Position numbers and translations under genes: made by a program. Under the pieces are notes generated by a model. That model was given only the letters and a program-made list of their open reading frames with translations. It was not told where the DNA came from and made no database searches. A DNA stretch of 64,000 nucleotides from contig CM077643.1 of NCBI GenBank assembly GCA_039707465.1, positions 247,842,919 to 247,906,918 on the forward strand. Reading direction: 5' to 3'. This document shows, piece by piece, positions 32,604 through 43,390 of this stretch. Positions within the stretch are counted from its first letter, which is position 1. Each line of letters starts with the position of its first letter. Source of the DNA: Rhabdophis nuchalis (Eukaryota; Chordata; Lepidosauria; Squamata; Natricidae).

Positions 32604-34639
32604 TTTTTTTTTTTTTATAAAAGAATTGTATTGGTTTTTAAAGTTTTTACAGGGAAAAAGGTGCAAGGTGAAAATAACATTTTGGCATCTTCCCTGCCGT
32701 TGGTGATGTCCCTCCCAAAAAACTTCATGGATATACAATTTTAAAAATAAAGGATAAGCACGTAAAAAGATTATATCTTACAATCCATATAATCAATCTT
32801 TTTTTTTCTTTGCCATTTTCTCGTGTATCAACAATTACAATAAGCTTTCAAATAAAATCATTTTTGAGGCCTGAGTCTTTTCGCAATTGACTCTTCTTTC
32901 CTGTCTCCAGGCGGGGCCGTTGCTTCCTCTGTTCCCCCATCTTCACTTCCCATCTGGGAGGAGTGTTTTTAATAAATGCCTCCGGCTCTGTTAATGTTTT
33001 AATTTTTACCCTGTCCCCTTCCCAAAATATCAGCATTCCTTCTGGCAACAACCACTTGAACCAAATTCCTTTCTTATATTGTTTCTTAGACAGGAAGGAA
33101 TACTTCCTTCTTATTTCTCTAATTTTTTTCCGGAATTTGTTTCAAGATGGTTATTTCTTTGTCCTGATATTTTAAGGTTCCATCCCGTTGGGCCCTCAAT
33201 ATCTCATCCCTTGTGGATCTCCTGAGAAATTTAACATGAATTTCTCTTGGTACATTATTTATCCTAGCATAAGCTGAGTTAATTCTATAAACCTGGTCTA
33301 GATCCCAGCAGAGCTGGTCTTTATCTTTTTTAATATATTCTGCTAATATTGTACTCATAATATCTTTAAGATCTTCATTATCTGATTCTGGCAAATTCTG
33401 GAACTTGAGAAAGAAAGACATTCTTTCAAATTCAATTTTAGTTATGTGAGCTCCTAATTCTAGACCTTCCCTCCAGATCTCTTTAACCTCCCCCCCCCCC
33501 GTCTCAACTGCCCCCTCCTCCAGCTTCACAATTTTCTGTTTATTTTCCGTTGTATCCCTTTTTGTTTCCCTAAGTTCAAGTGTTAAATCTGTCAGCTTTT
33601 TCATTATCTCGTGAAACATTTCCGCAACTGATTGATCCTGCGATCCCTCTCCAGCAGGCTGTTTCGGCAAGAGTTGTGTAATCTTCGGTTGTGTAGTAGG
33701 GCTGGAAGCAGCCGAAGATGGTGCAGAGAGTGACTTTCCCGCTGGTGGCTTTCTAGAAGCCATTATGTCAGTTAGTAAAGAAATGGCACTGGTAAAACAG
33801 GCAGCCAAGACAAGTCCGAGGTGTCAGAGAGTCCGGACGCAAGAACAGTCTTAATAGTTCTCTTTTGAAAATGAAGAAAAGAAAAGAAAGAATTCTTATA
33901 GTCCAAATCCAAGAATCCACGTATTGGGAGAGATCTGGGGGCCTCTGGGAGGAATGTTGAAAGCAGAAAGTTTCAAGTCCTTCGTTGTTAATTGTAGAGG
34001 GAAGAAACTTCACGCAGGGAAGTTACAAGCGGAGAACAAAGAGAAGCCAACTTGGCCCGCCTTCCGACAGGAAGAAAAGTTCCATTCCATTCCATTTACT
34101 TTCTTTTCTTAAAAGAACTCCATAAACAATTGTTGCAAATGTGATACAATATAATTCTTTTCCATAGTTAGTTCAAATAGCAAGTTAGTCCTTTCCTCTC
34201 TCCATTCTAGTGAAGAGGGATTGTTTGCTTGCCGCTTAGTCCGAGGGGGGGTTAAGAACTCCCCTCTCCAATCTTCATTTAAAATAGATTGAACTGGAAC
34301 TTACAATGTCTCATCGCTATCCTTCATCAGTAGCCCAAGAGATTTGGGAGCGTCTTTCACCTCCGGCCTTTCAGATGCTCTTCTCATTCTGCTTTCTGTT
34401 TCCGAGATCCATCCGGTGAAGAGGCAGGATCGCCCCCCCCCCTTTTGCTCGCCAGCTCCTAGGGCAAGGCTGGGGGTATCTTAGCCAGCTGCCACCAGGC
34501 TGGGGACTCCCAACAAGCCGCCCCTACGGCAAAAGACCCCTGCAAGGTCTTTTGTGCTCCCAAAGGAGCCCACCGGTACAGCAAGCGGCAGACAGTGCAC
34601 AAGGCACGTCTGTCACCTTCGGGAACCAGAAATGTTCTC
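32604..34639 (-). mobile_element. L1-type element with ORF1 but no ORF2 (HAL1-like)
   Basis: A perfect 17-bp target duplication, CTGCCTTGTTCAGTTCT, at 32587-32603 and 34640-34656 defines the insertion. On the - strand it has an about 830-bp 5' leader, an ORF1 frame, an about 230-bp 3' UTR and a poly(A) tail (poly-T at 32604-32616). No endonuclease or RT coding is present between ORF1 and the tail. The long duplication and poly(A) are the mark of L1-type target-primed insertion. Mammalian HAL1 elements have the same ORF1-only plan. Confidence 0.85.
32848..33763 (-). pseudogene. L1 ORF1 protein (RNA-binding chaperone), single frameshift
   Basis: L1 ORF1p coats L1 RNA as a trimer. The likely start is the Met of MASRKPPAGKS at 33763; an upstream Met at 33808 is also open. 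Order: Ser/Pro-rich N-terminus, a coiled-coil-like heptad stretch (MFHEIMKKLTDLTLELRETK), an RRM-like segment around FLKFQNLPESDNEDLKD, and the C-terminal domain with VPREIHVKFLRRSTRDEIL and the conserved LRAQRDGTLKY. The frame stops at about 33119 after a run of seven A on the coding strand; one base fewer there reopens it, and the next frame carries LLPEGMLIFWEGDRVKI (33051 down) to a stop at 32848. That is a one-base homopolymer frameshift, real or a sequencing error. Total length about 300 residues fits ORF1p. Confidence 0.85.
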
Positions 34640-34656
34640 CTGCCTTGTTCAGTTCT

Positions 34657-36274
34657 GTGGCACAACTACAGCTTTTGGGGTCCTGAAATGTGGACAAGAC
34701 ACTTGAAGCAGTAGAATATTTGAACATGGTGACCTACGTGATCACATTCAATCTGGATTCTGTCAGCCACAGTGTGGAGCGTAGGGTGTTCCTGAAGGTT
34801 ATGGGTGTCTTTGATAGTGGATTCTGGTCTAGAGATAAAGCTGGTTTTGGTGCCCTGATGAAGTACAATTCTGCAATTTTTATCAATATAGTTGTCCATA
34901 TTGTGTAGTGGGCTTCAGTAGGCAAGTACCAGACCACCATAGCTACAACACATTCATTGACTCAAAACTGGAACTGAGGAACAGCAGGCAAATGCCTGTA
35001 ATTTATACTCTGGGCCCTAGGGTCTTAACCAATCATAATGCTTGAAAAACCCACCCAAATATGAATGTTCAAAGTTTCCCTCCAAAACGGTTGAAGCTAA
35101 CAGTTAAGGTTAGTTTCACTTTAGGAGGGTTAACAGGGTCATCTAAAGATTAGTTTCACTTTAGCAGGGCTTAACACAACTATATATATTCAATACATAA
35201 CAGTCCACGATATCATTTTTTGAGTCAGCTGAAAAGATTAAGAATTGGGGGCACCAACATAGTTCTACTCCTATTTGTGGAATAGGTTCCTGAAAACATT
35301 TGGAAATGGCTGGCAATCTTGCCATAGTGTCACTTTCAATGCTATTTGATAGCTATCTAAAAACCATTGAGTATGGTGACCAGGAGATTTTGTGTGAGGT
35401 GTCACCAATAGACTATCGATATTTAGTTAGGTGAGGTGAGGTGAGAAATTCCATGGGGAATTTAACCAGTGCTGGAGTACAGCAGTGAACTGAATGAAGA
35501 TCTAGAAGTTGAAAAAAAAATCCTGAAAAGAAGTTCAGGGACTCAGTAGTTCCTGGATTTGAAAATTCGGGAAATAACCTGGGCTGGGCAGAATTGCACT
35601 CTCCATGAAGGAAAAGGTGTGCAATCTGTAATTCCTTGGATCCATCATTGTTTACTGGAGTCCCATATGACTTCCATGATTAGGAGGACTGAGCTTGATT
35701 CATCAATTCTGCTTTGGCTGCTGGGTTTAGTTCATATATGAGTTTTTGTTTAAATAGATACACCAGTTTTTCTCTCCTTGATGCTTCCAAACATGATGAG
35801 TTGGTGCATTTAAATCTCCTTTTTCAGAATACCACACAGAGAAAGGCTGTAGCAATGCCTATGTGCCCACACACAATTCTTTAAATGCTGCTATACTTAG
35901 TACAATTGTGATGCTTGCACGCATAACCACTGGCTCAACAACTTCATCATAATATTCACTGTAGCCTACTAATTTGCTGCTAATCTTGCTTTATGGGATT
36001 GTACATTTCCATGAACATCATGCTGTTTTGAAAACCCATGTAGAGCTTATAAGGCTTTCTTAGTTTGGTTGTACTGTCAGAATTCCTGTTTCCTTTTTTG
36101 AAGAGTCCCATTCTCCCTCAGCAGCTCCATCCATTTCTGCTGGAAGTCCCTATACCCCTTTACATTCATACTTTAGATCTTTTGGATCTTCTTAATTCTG
36201 ATTCTTGGTCCGGTTGATATTGGATATCAGGAACCCCTTCTAAATCAGATACTCTTTCAGATTAGAAAAGGAAT
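34657..36274. other. Non-coding sequence
   Basis: A short imperfect direct repeat around TTAGTTTCACTTTAG (35108 and 35150) is the only structure noted. No gene recognised. Confidence 0.45.
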
Positions 36275-36465
36275 AATAGAGTAATCTATTCTCCAAAGCA
36301 CCTGAAGGCATGACAAGAAGCAATGGATGGAAAATAATCAAGGAGAGAAGCAACCTAGAAGTAAAGAGAAATTTCCTGACAGTCAGAACAATTAATCAGT
36401 AGAACAACTTGCCTGTAGAAGTTGTGGGTGCTCCAACACTGGACAGTTTTTTTTAATAAGAGACT
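36275..36465 (+). mobile_element. CR1 LINE 3' end, part 1
   Basis: GACAAGAAGCAATGGATGGA, AGAGAAATTTCCTGACAGTC and CTGTAGAAGTTGTGGGTGCT match the CR1 3' end. It is interrupted after AAGAGACT at 36465. Confidence 0.83.
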
Positions 36466-36750
36466 AGCTGATAACTCGGCATTGTCTGAGTATTTATTTA
36501 TAGGGGGGAAATGTCCGGCCCAAAAGTAATTTCTAATGCTGGATTTTCCCCCTTATCAGAGGGAGCCCCCTTGTGAAGTACTGTGAAACCATTACCATGG
36601 CAACTCCAATGCACTGTACAGTAGAAACCATTTTCCAGCAATACAGTAAAAGTCATTTCAAGGCACAACAGGCTGTATCTTAATAGAGAGTAAGTCATCT
36701 GTGTACCAAGTTTGGTTGAAATTGCTTGAGACATTCCAGAGTTATGCTGG

Positions 36751-36787
<37 letters not shown>
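36466..36787 (+). repeat. Unclassified 322-bp insertion ending in CA microsatellite
   Basis: Begins AGCTGATAACTCGGCATTGT, contains CAACTCCAATGCACTGTACA and ends in about 18 CA units. It splits a CR1 copy precisely, and I see no target duplication. Class unknown. Confidence 0.65.
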
Positions 36788-36789
<2 letters not shown>

Positions 36790-36892
36790 CAATAATTTGT
36801 TTGAAATAGTATAAGGTCTTCTGTTTAGGCAAGGTGTTGGATTAGAAGACCTCCAATGTTCCTTCCCTATCTGCTATTCTTTATTGTGTATT
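36788..36892 (+). mobile_element. CR1 LINE 3' end, part 2
   Basis: Resumes GACAATAATTTGTTTGAAAT and ends TGGATTAGAAGACCTCCAAT then TATTCTTTATTG, the rest of the CR1 3' end. Confidence 0.8.
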
Positions 36893-37404
36893 TTTCTTAC
36901 TTAATTTCAGGAACTCCTTCTGACCATGCAATCCCGTGTCCATGTTCAAGACTGGTGTTATTTATTGCTTCCCTTTGTGAGCTCCCTGGGTCGATCCAGG
37001 TGTGTGACTGGGACAACTAGTATACTTTTTCTGAGAATGCAGCATCAGGAGTAAACCAGGCCATTGCCATTGTATAAAACTCCTGGCTTCACATATGAAC
37101 AGAGGGACAGTCCCTCCTACAGACTTGGTTTCTCTGCATCATCATTTGCATGAATCAATCATATGAAAGTGAGTCAGGTAATTTTTCCTAAACCTACCGC
37201 TGGGTTTCTGAGAGGCCTGCTTAAAATATAGCTGAATCGGGTGAAATAAAATTACAGCAGGCTTTGGTTTTCCATTCCTTGATGTCTATAAAGGAATATA
37301 AGAACATCTGATATTGTCCTGATGTTTTCTCTCAAAAAGCAGCCTTCAAACTGCTTCACTTTTAGTTCTGGATGTTACAAAGCAAATAAACAAATAAAAG
37401 CCGA

Positions 37405-37680
37405 CTATAAAGATAAAGGTAAAGTCTATGGTAAAGTCTATAAAAATGATAAAAGTAACTTCTCTTTTACCTTTGGTTCTACTGGCCACACTAAGTAATT
37501 TTCTTCACAGTAATATAGAAGAGGTTCGCCACTGCCTTCATCCAGGATGTTTCCTCAACCTTTCTTGGCTTATCTGGTGGTCTCCCATCTAACTGCTAAG
37601 CCGGTCTAATCTTGCTTAACTTTGCGAGATCAGGCAAAGTTGTCCAGGTATTCCTATCTAGCTGGGCATTTGTTATGCTA
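37405..37680 (-). mobile_element. 5S rRNA-derived SINE (5S-Sauria-like)
   Basis: On the + strand GTGGTCTCCCATCTAACTGC (37580) then TTGCTTAACTTTGCGAGATC (37612) is a diverged reverse complement of 5S rRNA, including its C-box region (GGATGGGAGACC). The 5S-like part spans about 37575-37650; the rest is SINE body. It is too diverged to be a 5S gene. Confidence 0.65.
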
Positions 37681-38199
37681 TAAACACCAAAAAGAGCAAA
37701 CTTATTCAACTTTCAAAATAATGCTTAAGGAAAAAGAAAAAGAAACTGCTTAAGGGCTCTTGTTTGGCCTGTGGTCAATTTTTTTTCCTTTTCCTTGTAA
37801 GCTGATGAGCAATCACTTCCAAGAGCTTCCCTTGACCTCTGGGACAGCTACTGCTGAATTAAAGTGGAATGATTATAGTGTCTCACTTGAAACCATTAAA
37901 GATTCAGCCCTGTCTAGAGTGAATTGCAAGACTCACTGTCAGGAGGATTTAACCCTAATGCGCAAATTGTGGTATGGTTATTTCCCGGTGCTGAATGTTG
38001 TGGGTACTCACACAAGCATGTCTTTATGATAGAAGCAGAGGCACATTGCTCCAGTCCAACAAAACTCAAAACTAGAACTACTTTGGCTGAGAGCAATATG
38101 TTAGGACTACTTCAGGAGATTGTATTTCATGACACCCACGACACCTTGTATCTTTTATATATAGAGATATATCAAAAGAATGTATGTTGTTTTATTTCC
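37681..38199. other. Non-coding sequence, nothing recognised
   Basis: No feature supported. Confidence 0.4.
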
Positions 38200-38410
38200 T
38201 AGTATGATTTGATTGCTTATTAGTAACCTATGACTATCACTAAGTATTGCACCTTATGCTTCTTGATGAATGTATTCTATTCTATTCTATTCTATTCTAT
38301 TCTTATTTATTTTATTTTTCTTTATGTACACTGAAAGCATATACACCAAAGACAAATCCCTTGTGTGTCCAATCACACTTGGCCAATAAAGAATTCTATT
38401 CTATTATTCT
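38200..38410 (+). mobile_element. CR1-L3 (Snake1-type) LINE 3' end with ATTCT repeat
   Basis: GCACCTTATGCTTCTTGATG, an ATTCT array at 38273-38302, TTATGTACACTGAAAGCATA, then CTTGTGTGTCCAATCACACT and TGGCCAATAAAGAATTCTAT. This is the tail known to seed ATTCT/AATAG microsatellites in snakes. Confidence 0.83.
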
Positions 38411-38820
38411 GTTTTCCTGTATAGTTGGCCAACTCTCAGCCATGACATCTCAAAGAGTTGAGACTCAAAAGGGAGCTTCTCTTTCAGATTTCAACAGACG
38501 GGGAGAAGTCACTGGGAGAAGGTAGTCCTACAGAGGCTCAGGTCCATAGCCACGATGGGCTTTAAAAATGATAAATGTTGTTGCTGTGTGATAACTACAA
38601 TGGGACAACTAATGCAGAACAGTAGAAGAACTTTTAGTCTGCTTTGTCTAAGCAGAATCCAATTTGGGGGGGGGGGGCAATACTTGTACAGAAATGAAAC
38701 AAAGATTTCCAATACTGTACTGGTTACAGGTCTACACCAGAAGAAGGATAATGTTGGGTGCTTTACAAAGATCCAATAAAGGAGAATATTTATAGCTCAG
38801 AATGGAAATGAGGGGTCCTT

Positions 38821-38964
38821 GGTGCTCTCTGAATTTTCTTGCTTTCTTGCAGATATTTCCTTATCCAAACTAGGTAACTTCATCAGGTCTGGCCTGCATT
38901 GATGATGTTATCTAGTTTGGGCAATGAAACATCTGCAAGAAAGCAAGAAAGCTCAGTGAGCACC
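38821..38964. repeat. Palindromic unit with paired hammerhead-like cores
   Basis: Arms 38821-38853 and 38931-38964 are near-perfect reverse complements (GGTGCTC...CTTGCAGAT against ATCTGCAAG...GAGCACC). On the + strand the centre has TGATGA (38900-38905), a hairpin around TAGTTT, and GAAAC (38926-38930). On the - strand it has CTGATGA (38880-38886), a similar hairpin and GAAA. It resembles 3085-3150. Confidence 0.6.
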
Positions 38965-40077
38965 AAGATACAAAGATCAGCTATCACAGCCCAAATGTTT
39001 CTTTAAAAAAAGCTACCAGAGTTTTATTCTCTTTCTCCTCTCCAAATTACTTTTGCATTGTTTACAACTTACAGTGGGTTCTGTAACACTGCCAAAAAGG
39101 CACATCAGATCTGTTTTACGGTTCTCTTATAACCGCACAACCTAGGAAACATTTCAAAAAAAGACAAATGAATGCATCCTCTTTCTATTTTTCTTTTCTT
39201 TTTCCTCGGACTTTCAGAAGCTGGATTGAGTCTGAAAGGCCATTTCAGGCAGGAACTAATTTGGCTGTCATACTGCTGCCCTCAGTGACCTCCTGGGGCA
39301 GGAAAGCCAGAGGTGGAATTGAGGAGAAATGTACGAAGACAACAGTCCATCTCCCATAGCCACGTATACAAAACTCAGCCACCTAGCACAGCAAAATAGT
39401 TTCCCTGCCTTTATCTGATGGAGACTAAGTGCTGATTCTTTGTCATTGAAAAGGTATTTGCAAAATGATTTGAGTAAGAAGGCAACAGGCATTTCTAGAC
39501 CACAATTTGCTTCAAGGAGATGTGCATAAGATTTTGATGATTATTTTAAGGCCTCCACGCTTGTGTCATACGCAAGCTTTCCAAATAAATTGAAAAACAA
39601 AACAAAACAGGAATCAATGGCAGCAATAAATAGAAGGATGTGCACTTCAAGCAAATTTATGTCTCCCTTCTAACAGTCCTGCAATATTCAGTCATCATCA
39701 TGTATTTGGGATGTGGTTATATTTTTTGACTGCTCGAAGGCTCCAATTACATAGAATGGCTGCCTATTAATTTGTGTATTCCTACAACAGATCGTGTAAC
39801 TATCCCCATCTAAACAGACCCAAAGCTTTTTAGGAGTAGAGGCTCACTCAGAAGTAGAAGGGATTTCATTAGCACAGTTTCTGTGATTAGGTTGAGAATT
39901 TGCTATCCTTGTGCCCCACCATTTTTATAGCATGGTTGCACAACATAGGGAGAGGGGGAGGAAATCTTTAAATTTCTTAAAATAGTATAGTTTGACTTCA
40001 AATTAAATGCACAATTTCTCAGCCCAAGACAATGCTAATAAGAAGTGGCACCCCAGCCATCTAGGAAGAATAACAAT
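38965..40077. other. Non-coding sequence, nothing recognised
   Basis: No exon or repeat boundary supported. Confidence 0.45.
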
Positions 40078-40255
40078 CGCAATAGCACTTATATACCACT
40101 TCACAGGACTTTACAGCTCTCTCTAAGAGGTTTACAGATTCAGCATATTGCCCCCAATAATCCAGATCCTCATTTTATTGACCTTGGAAGGATAGAAGGC
40201 TGAATATTGTGCCTTGGGTAAAATTAGTGGCTTTGATTTTTCCCTGCCAGGGAGA
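40078..40255 (-). mobile_element. Sauria-type SINE, 5' truncated
   Basis: + strand CAATAGCACTTATATACCAC, ATTGCCCCCAATAATCCAGA and CCTTGGAAGGATAGAAGGCT are the reverse of the SINE tail and body. Confidence 0.8.
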
Positions 40256-40435
40256 AGAGTTGTCTTCAGGACTGAAAGACTGAAGACTCATCCTTGACCT
40301 GCTCATTTATCAGATATCCAAGGACCCTTGCTTGCCATTCAAGCAGGTTATTAATGAAGACCAAGCTAGACATTTATGTAACTACGGCTTCTATGGTTCT
40401 CTCCTCTCCTCCTTTGTAAACCCAAGGAAGGGCCT

Positions 40436-40459
40436 TTCTCTCTCTCTCTCTCTCTCTCT
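40436..40459 (+). repeat. CT microsatellite
   Basis: About 12 CT units. Confidence 0.95.
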
Positions 40460-41748
40460 TTCTTGATATGATCTGCTTTGGGAGACAATAACTGTGTAGT
40501 AAATGGAATAAAGGTGCAACAGAAGTCATGTAGGAAAATCACGCAACATTGTGCATTCTTGCAGGTAAATTCCAATGAAACGAATCTAACTTTGCTTAGC
40601 AATGATTCACTTTTCCGGAGTATGACTAATTTTGGATACAACCCAACAGGTCTTATCTAAAACCCTGTGCAAACAAAGGCTGCCATTGCATAAGCCAGAA
40701 AACACGAGCGTGACAATTATATTCTAAAAGTCTCTCTCCCCCGCCCCTCAGGTGATTTCATTGGCAGCTAAGGCAAACTCTTGGGATCCCAGCATAACTC
40801 TACAGAGTTGATTATTTCACAAATTGTACTTTCCATATAAATGTGGCTAGTCCTTAGCTTTCCTGAATTCTGTGAGGCCATATGCAAGAGTAAGACGGGG
40901 TTGGGGAGAAAAAAATATCTTTCATATAACAATGACTCCATGACATAAGAAGCAGCAAACAAAGTGGAAATATCCCTTTAAGAATGCAAGAAGTTTCAAC
41001 GGAAGAAGAAATTGTTAATATATCTTAGGCGTAACACAGACTTTGTTCTGTGGGAGACAGCTTGTGTTACCAGACACTTTTGGAACTGAAGAAGAATAAA
41101 TCACTTGGGGGAAAAAATTGTCTTCGATCAATAATCTTTTACCATTTTTGTTACCTTCAAAATGGAAAAAGGCCTTTTGACTTTAAAGGGATGCCTTTTT
41201 TGTATGATAACATAGAAAAGATTATGTCTATGAGTGTAATAAAGATTTGATTTGATGACTTTCATGGACCAAGTTCTGATTTTAGAAACGTTGCCTTTAA
41301 ATAACGTACCGGTAATAACTTCTCCAAAGAAAATAACCACCAAAAAGTGACTTCTAAAACCTTTGTTTTTAAAATATTTCTTTAAAAAAAAAGGAAGAAA
41401 GAATATATCAGTACATCAGAAATGTTGCAGCAGTCCTGTAGAGAGTGGTGTGACTGTTTAGGAATTTGAGATTTTCCATTATCACATTCAAGTGCCTAGC
41501 TTTTAAGAAGGCGTACATACTTTTCAAGCATGTTTCCTATATGTATTATCTATTTATACGGTACACTCCTTCCTTAATATTTAATAGCATCTCATATTCA
41601 ACATTTTATTCTTTTTTTTTTATAACCACCCTGTGAAATAGGCTGATGTCACTGTTTTCCAGCTCGTATATTATGGGTCAGCTCATAAGCAATCATCTGC
41701 TTTTATCCAAATAAGATTTAACTCATCCTGGATCTTCTTTTGCATAGA
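40460..41748. other. Non-coding sequence, nothing recognised
   Basis: No feature supported. Confidence 0.45.
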
Positions 41749-41756
41749 GTTTACAT

Positions 41757-41873
41757 CAGAGGTTCCCAAACTTGGCAACTTTAAGACTTGTGGACTTCAA
41801 CTCAAGAGCTGGCTGTAGAATTCTGGGAGTTGAAGTCCACAAGTCTTAAAGTTGCCAAGTTTGGGAACCTCTG
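41757..41873. mobile_element. hAT-type palindromic MITE (117 bp)
   Basis: Starts CAGAGGTTCCCAAACTTGG, ends with its reverse complement. Target duplications GTTTACAT (41749-41756) and GTTTATAT (41874-41881) differ at one base. Arms pair over most of their length. Confidence 0.88.
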
Positions 41874-41881
41874 GTTTATAT

Positions 41882-42559
41882 GAACATCACATTCCTATCA
41901 ATCTGGGTTATCAACCTGAGGCTTCCCTGAAGTGCTACTGCCAGCAGCTTCAGGTAGCATGCCCAAGGTTCAGAGAAGCTGAGGGGAAAAGATCAGAAAC
42001 ATCAGGAAGCTCCCAAGTTGCTCACAGTCACAAATTAGTGAAGAAAATGTGGACAGTAGACTGATATTCCAGGGGGATATGATCCTTTTTGGGCAACCTC
42101 ATTAATGAATGATTAGCTGTGATATGAAAAGGAAGGGGATCCTGGAACAGTTCATTCTTTTAAAAAAAACACCTAAAATGTAATCTGCTTTTTTGCAATC
42201 ATAACATCGTAAACTCTCCAAAATGGGATTAAATCTTGAATAATGTAAAACCTTTAAGCGTTCAGAATGATAATAAACAGGCGTAGCAAATCCAGCTCAT
42301 GAAAAATCTGGGTGACGTGCTATGTCATGAGCTGATGTGAAAATCTAAAACTAAACACAAAGGAAGTCCCACAGCTGGAATTTCCACTGAACACACCAGT
42401 TACTATATTTAACACGTTTGCAGCATTGTGGTGTGTATGTGTGTGTGTAGGGAAGTAATAGTATTCCGTTGCAATTCAAGATATTTCTGTCTGGCCTACT
42501 GCCCTTTCTCTCTCTGCCATGCATTGGATTCCACCCATCCAATTAAAATCCTTCCAATT
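41882..42559. other. Non-coding sequence, nothing recognised
   Basis: No feature supported. Confidence 0.4.
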
Positions 42560-42715
42560 TAACAGATTAACAGAGTTGGAAGGGATCTTGCAGGTCATCT
42601 AGTCCAACCCCGTCCAAGCAGGAGATTCTACATCTGCCTCTACCTAGGACTGAACTCACAACCTCCTGATTGGGAGGCGAGAACTCCACCTCTAGGCCAC
42701 AGCAGCAGACATTTG
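42560..42715 (-). mobile_element. tRNA-derived SINE with CR1 tail
   Basis: On the - strand the head has A box TGGCCTAGAGGTGG (about 42689-42702) and B box GAGTTCAGTCC (about 42649-42659). It is followed by a CR1-like 3' tail (+ strand ACAGAGTTGGAAGGGATCTT and CATCTAGTCCAACCC, 42571-42610). A SINE borrowing the CR1 3' end would be moved by CR1. Confidence 0.72.
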
Positions 42716-42904
42716 TCAGGTGATGTATCGGATGAACCCCTCCCCAGAGGAAAAGCTAGGTCATTTTACAGCCTGGACAGAGTCTTCTTGGGGGGTTGGC
42801 AGGGAGGGTCACTCATTTGGAAGTAAGTTTGTTGCAGAAAATGATTATGTATATTTAAAGAAAATCTGATGAACTGAGCAGAAGAGGGGGGAGTTGCAAG
42901 AAGT

Positions 42905-43229
42905 AAGCCTCATATTCTGACGCCTACCCCAATACAAAAAATGGGCCGTTTTTTGCAAAGAAAAGGGGCATGCAGAGCTTTGGGAGACTTATAGCGTGCT
43001 CCTGGGAGCTTGGGGGGGGGGAGCAAAAACGATCAAAAACGAGCAAAACGGTCCTCCCCAGCCCTCAGGAGCACTTTGCAAGGCTCCCAAACCCTCTGCA
43101 CCTTCATTTTTGCAAAGGTGGTGGGGTTTCGGTAGGCCAAAAATGCTGTATTCACTGTATAAGACGCACCCAGATTTTCACCCTCTTTTTAGAAGGAAAA
43201 GGGTACGTCTTATCCTTTGAAAAATACGG
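42905..43229. mobile_element. MITE, CCGTATTTT family
   Basis: The right end (reverse) CCGTATTTTTCAAAGGATAA and the stretch GTATAAGACGCACCCAGATT match the element at 3317-3721 in opposite orientation. The left boundary is uncertain. Confidence 0.65.
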
Positions 43230-43388
43230 TTTTTACGACGGTTGCAGCGTCCTGCAGTTATCTGACAAGGAAAATCAATGGGAAAACCAGGTTCACTTAA
43301 GAACTGTATCACTAACTTAAGAACGGCCGCAATCCACTTAAGAACTGTAGCAAGAAAGGTTGTAAAATGGGGGCAAATTTCACTTGAC
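43230..43388. mobile_element. Fragment of CAGGTAGTCCTCGAC-type MITE
   Basis: GGTTCACTTAAGAACTGTAT and CACTAACTTAAGAACGGCCG resemble the interior of 32172-32570. It abuts the preceding MITE. Confidence 0.6.
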
Positions 43389-43390
43389 AA

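Noticed and set aside
33119..33808. Host coiled-coil gene
   Set aside because: The C-terminal motifs and the flanking 17-bp duplication with poly(A) identify it as L1 ORF1.
37575..37650. Possible 5S rRNA gene
   Set aside because: Too diverged, and embedded in SINE sequence.
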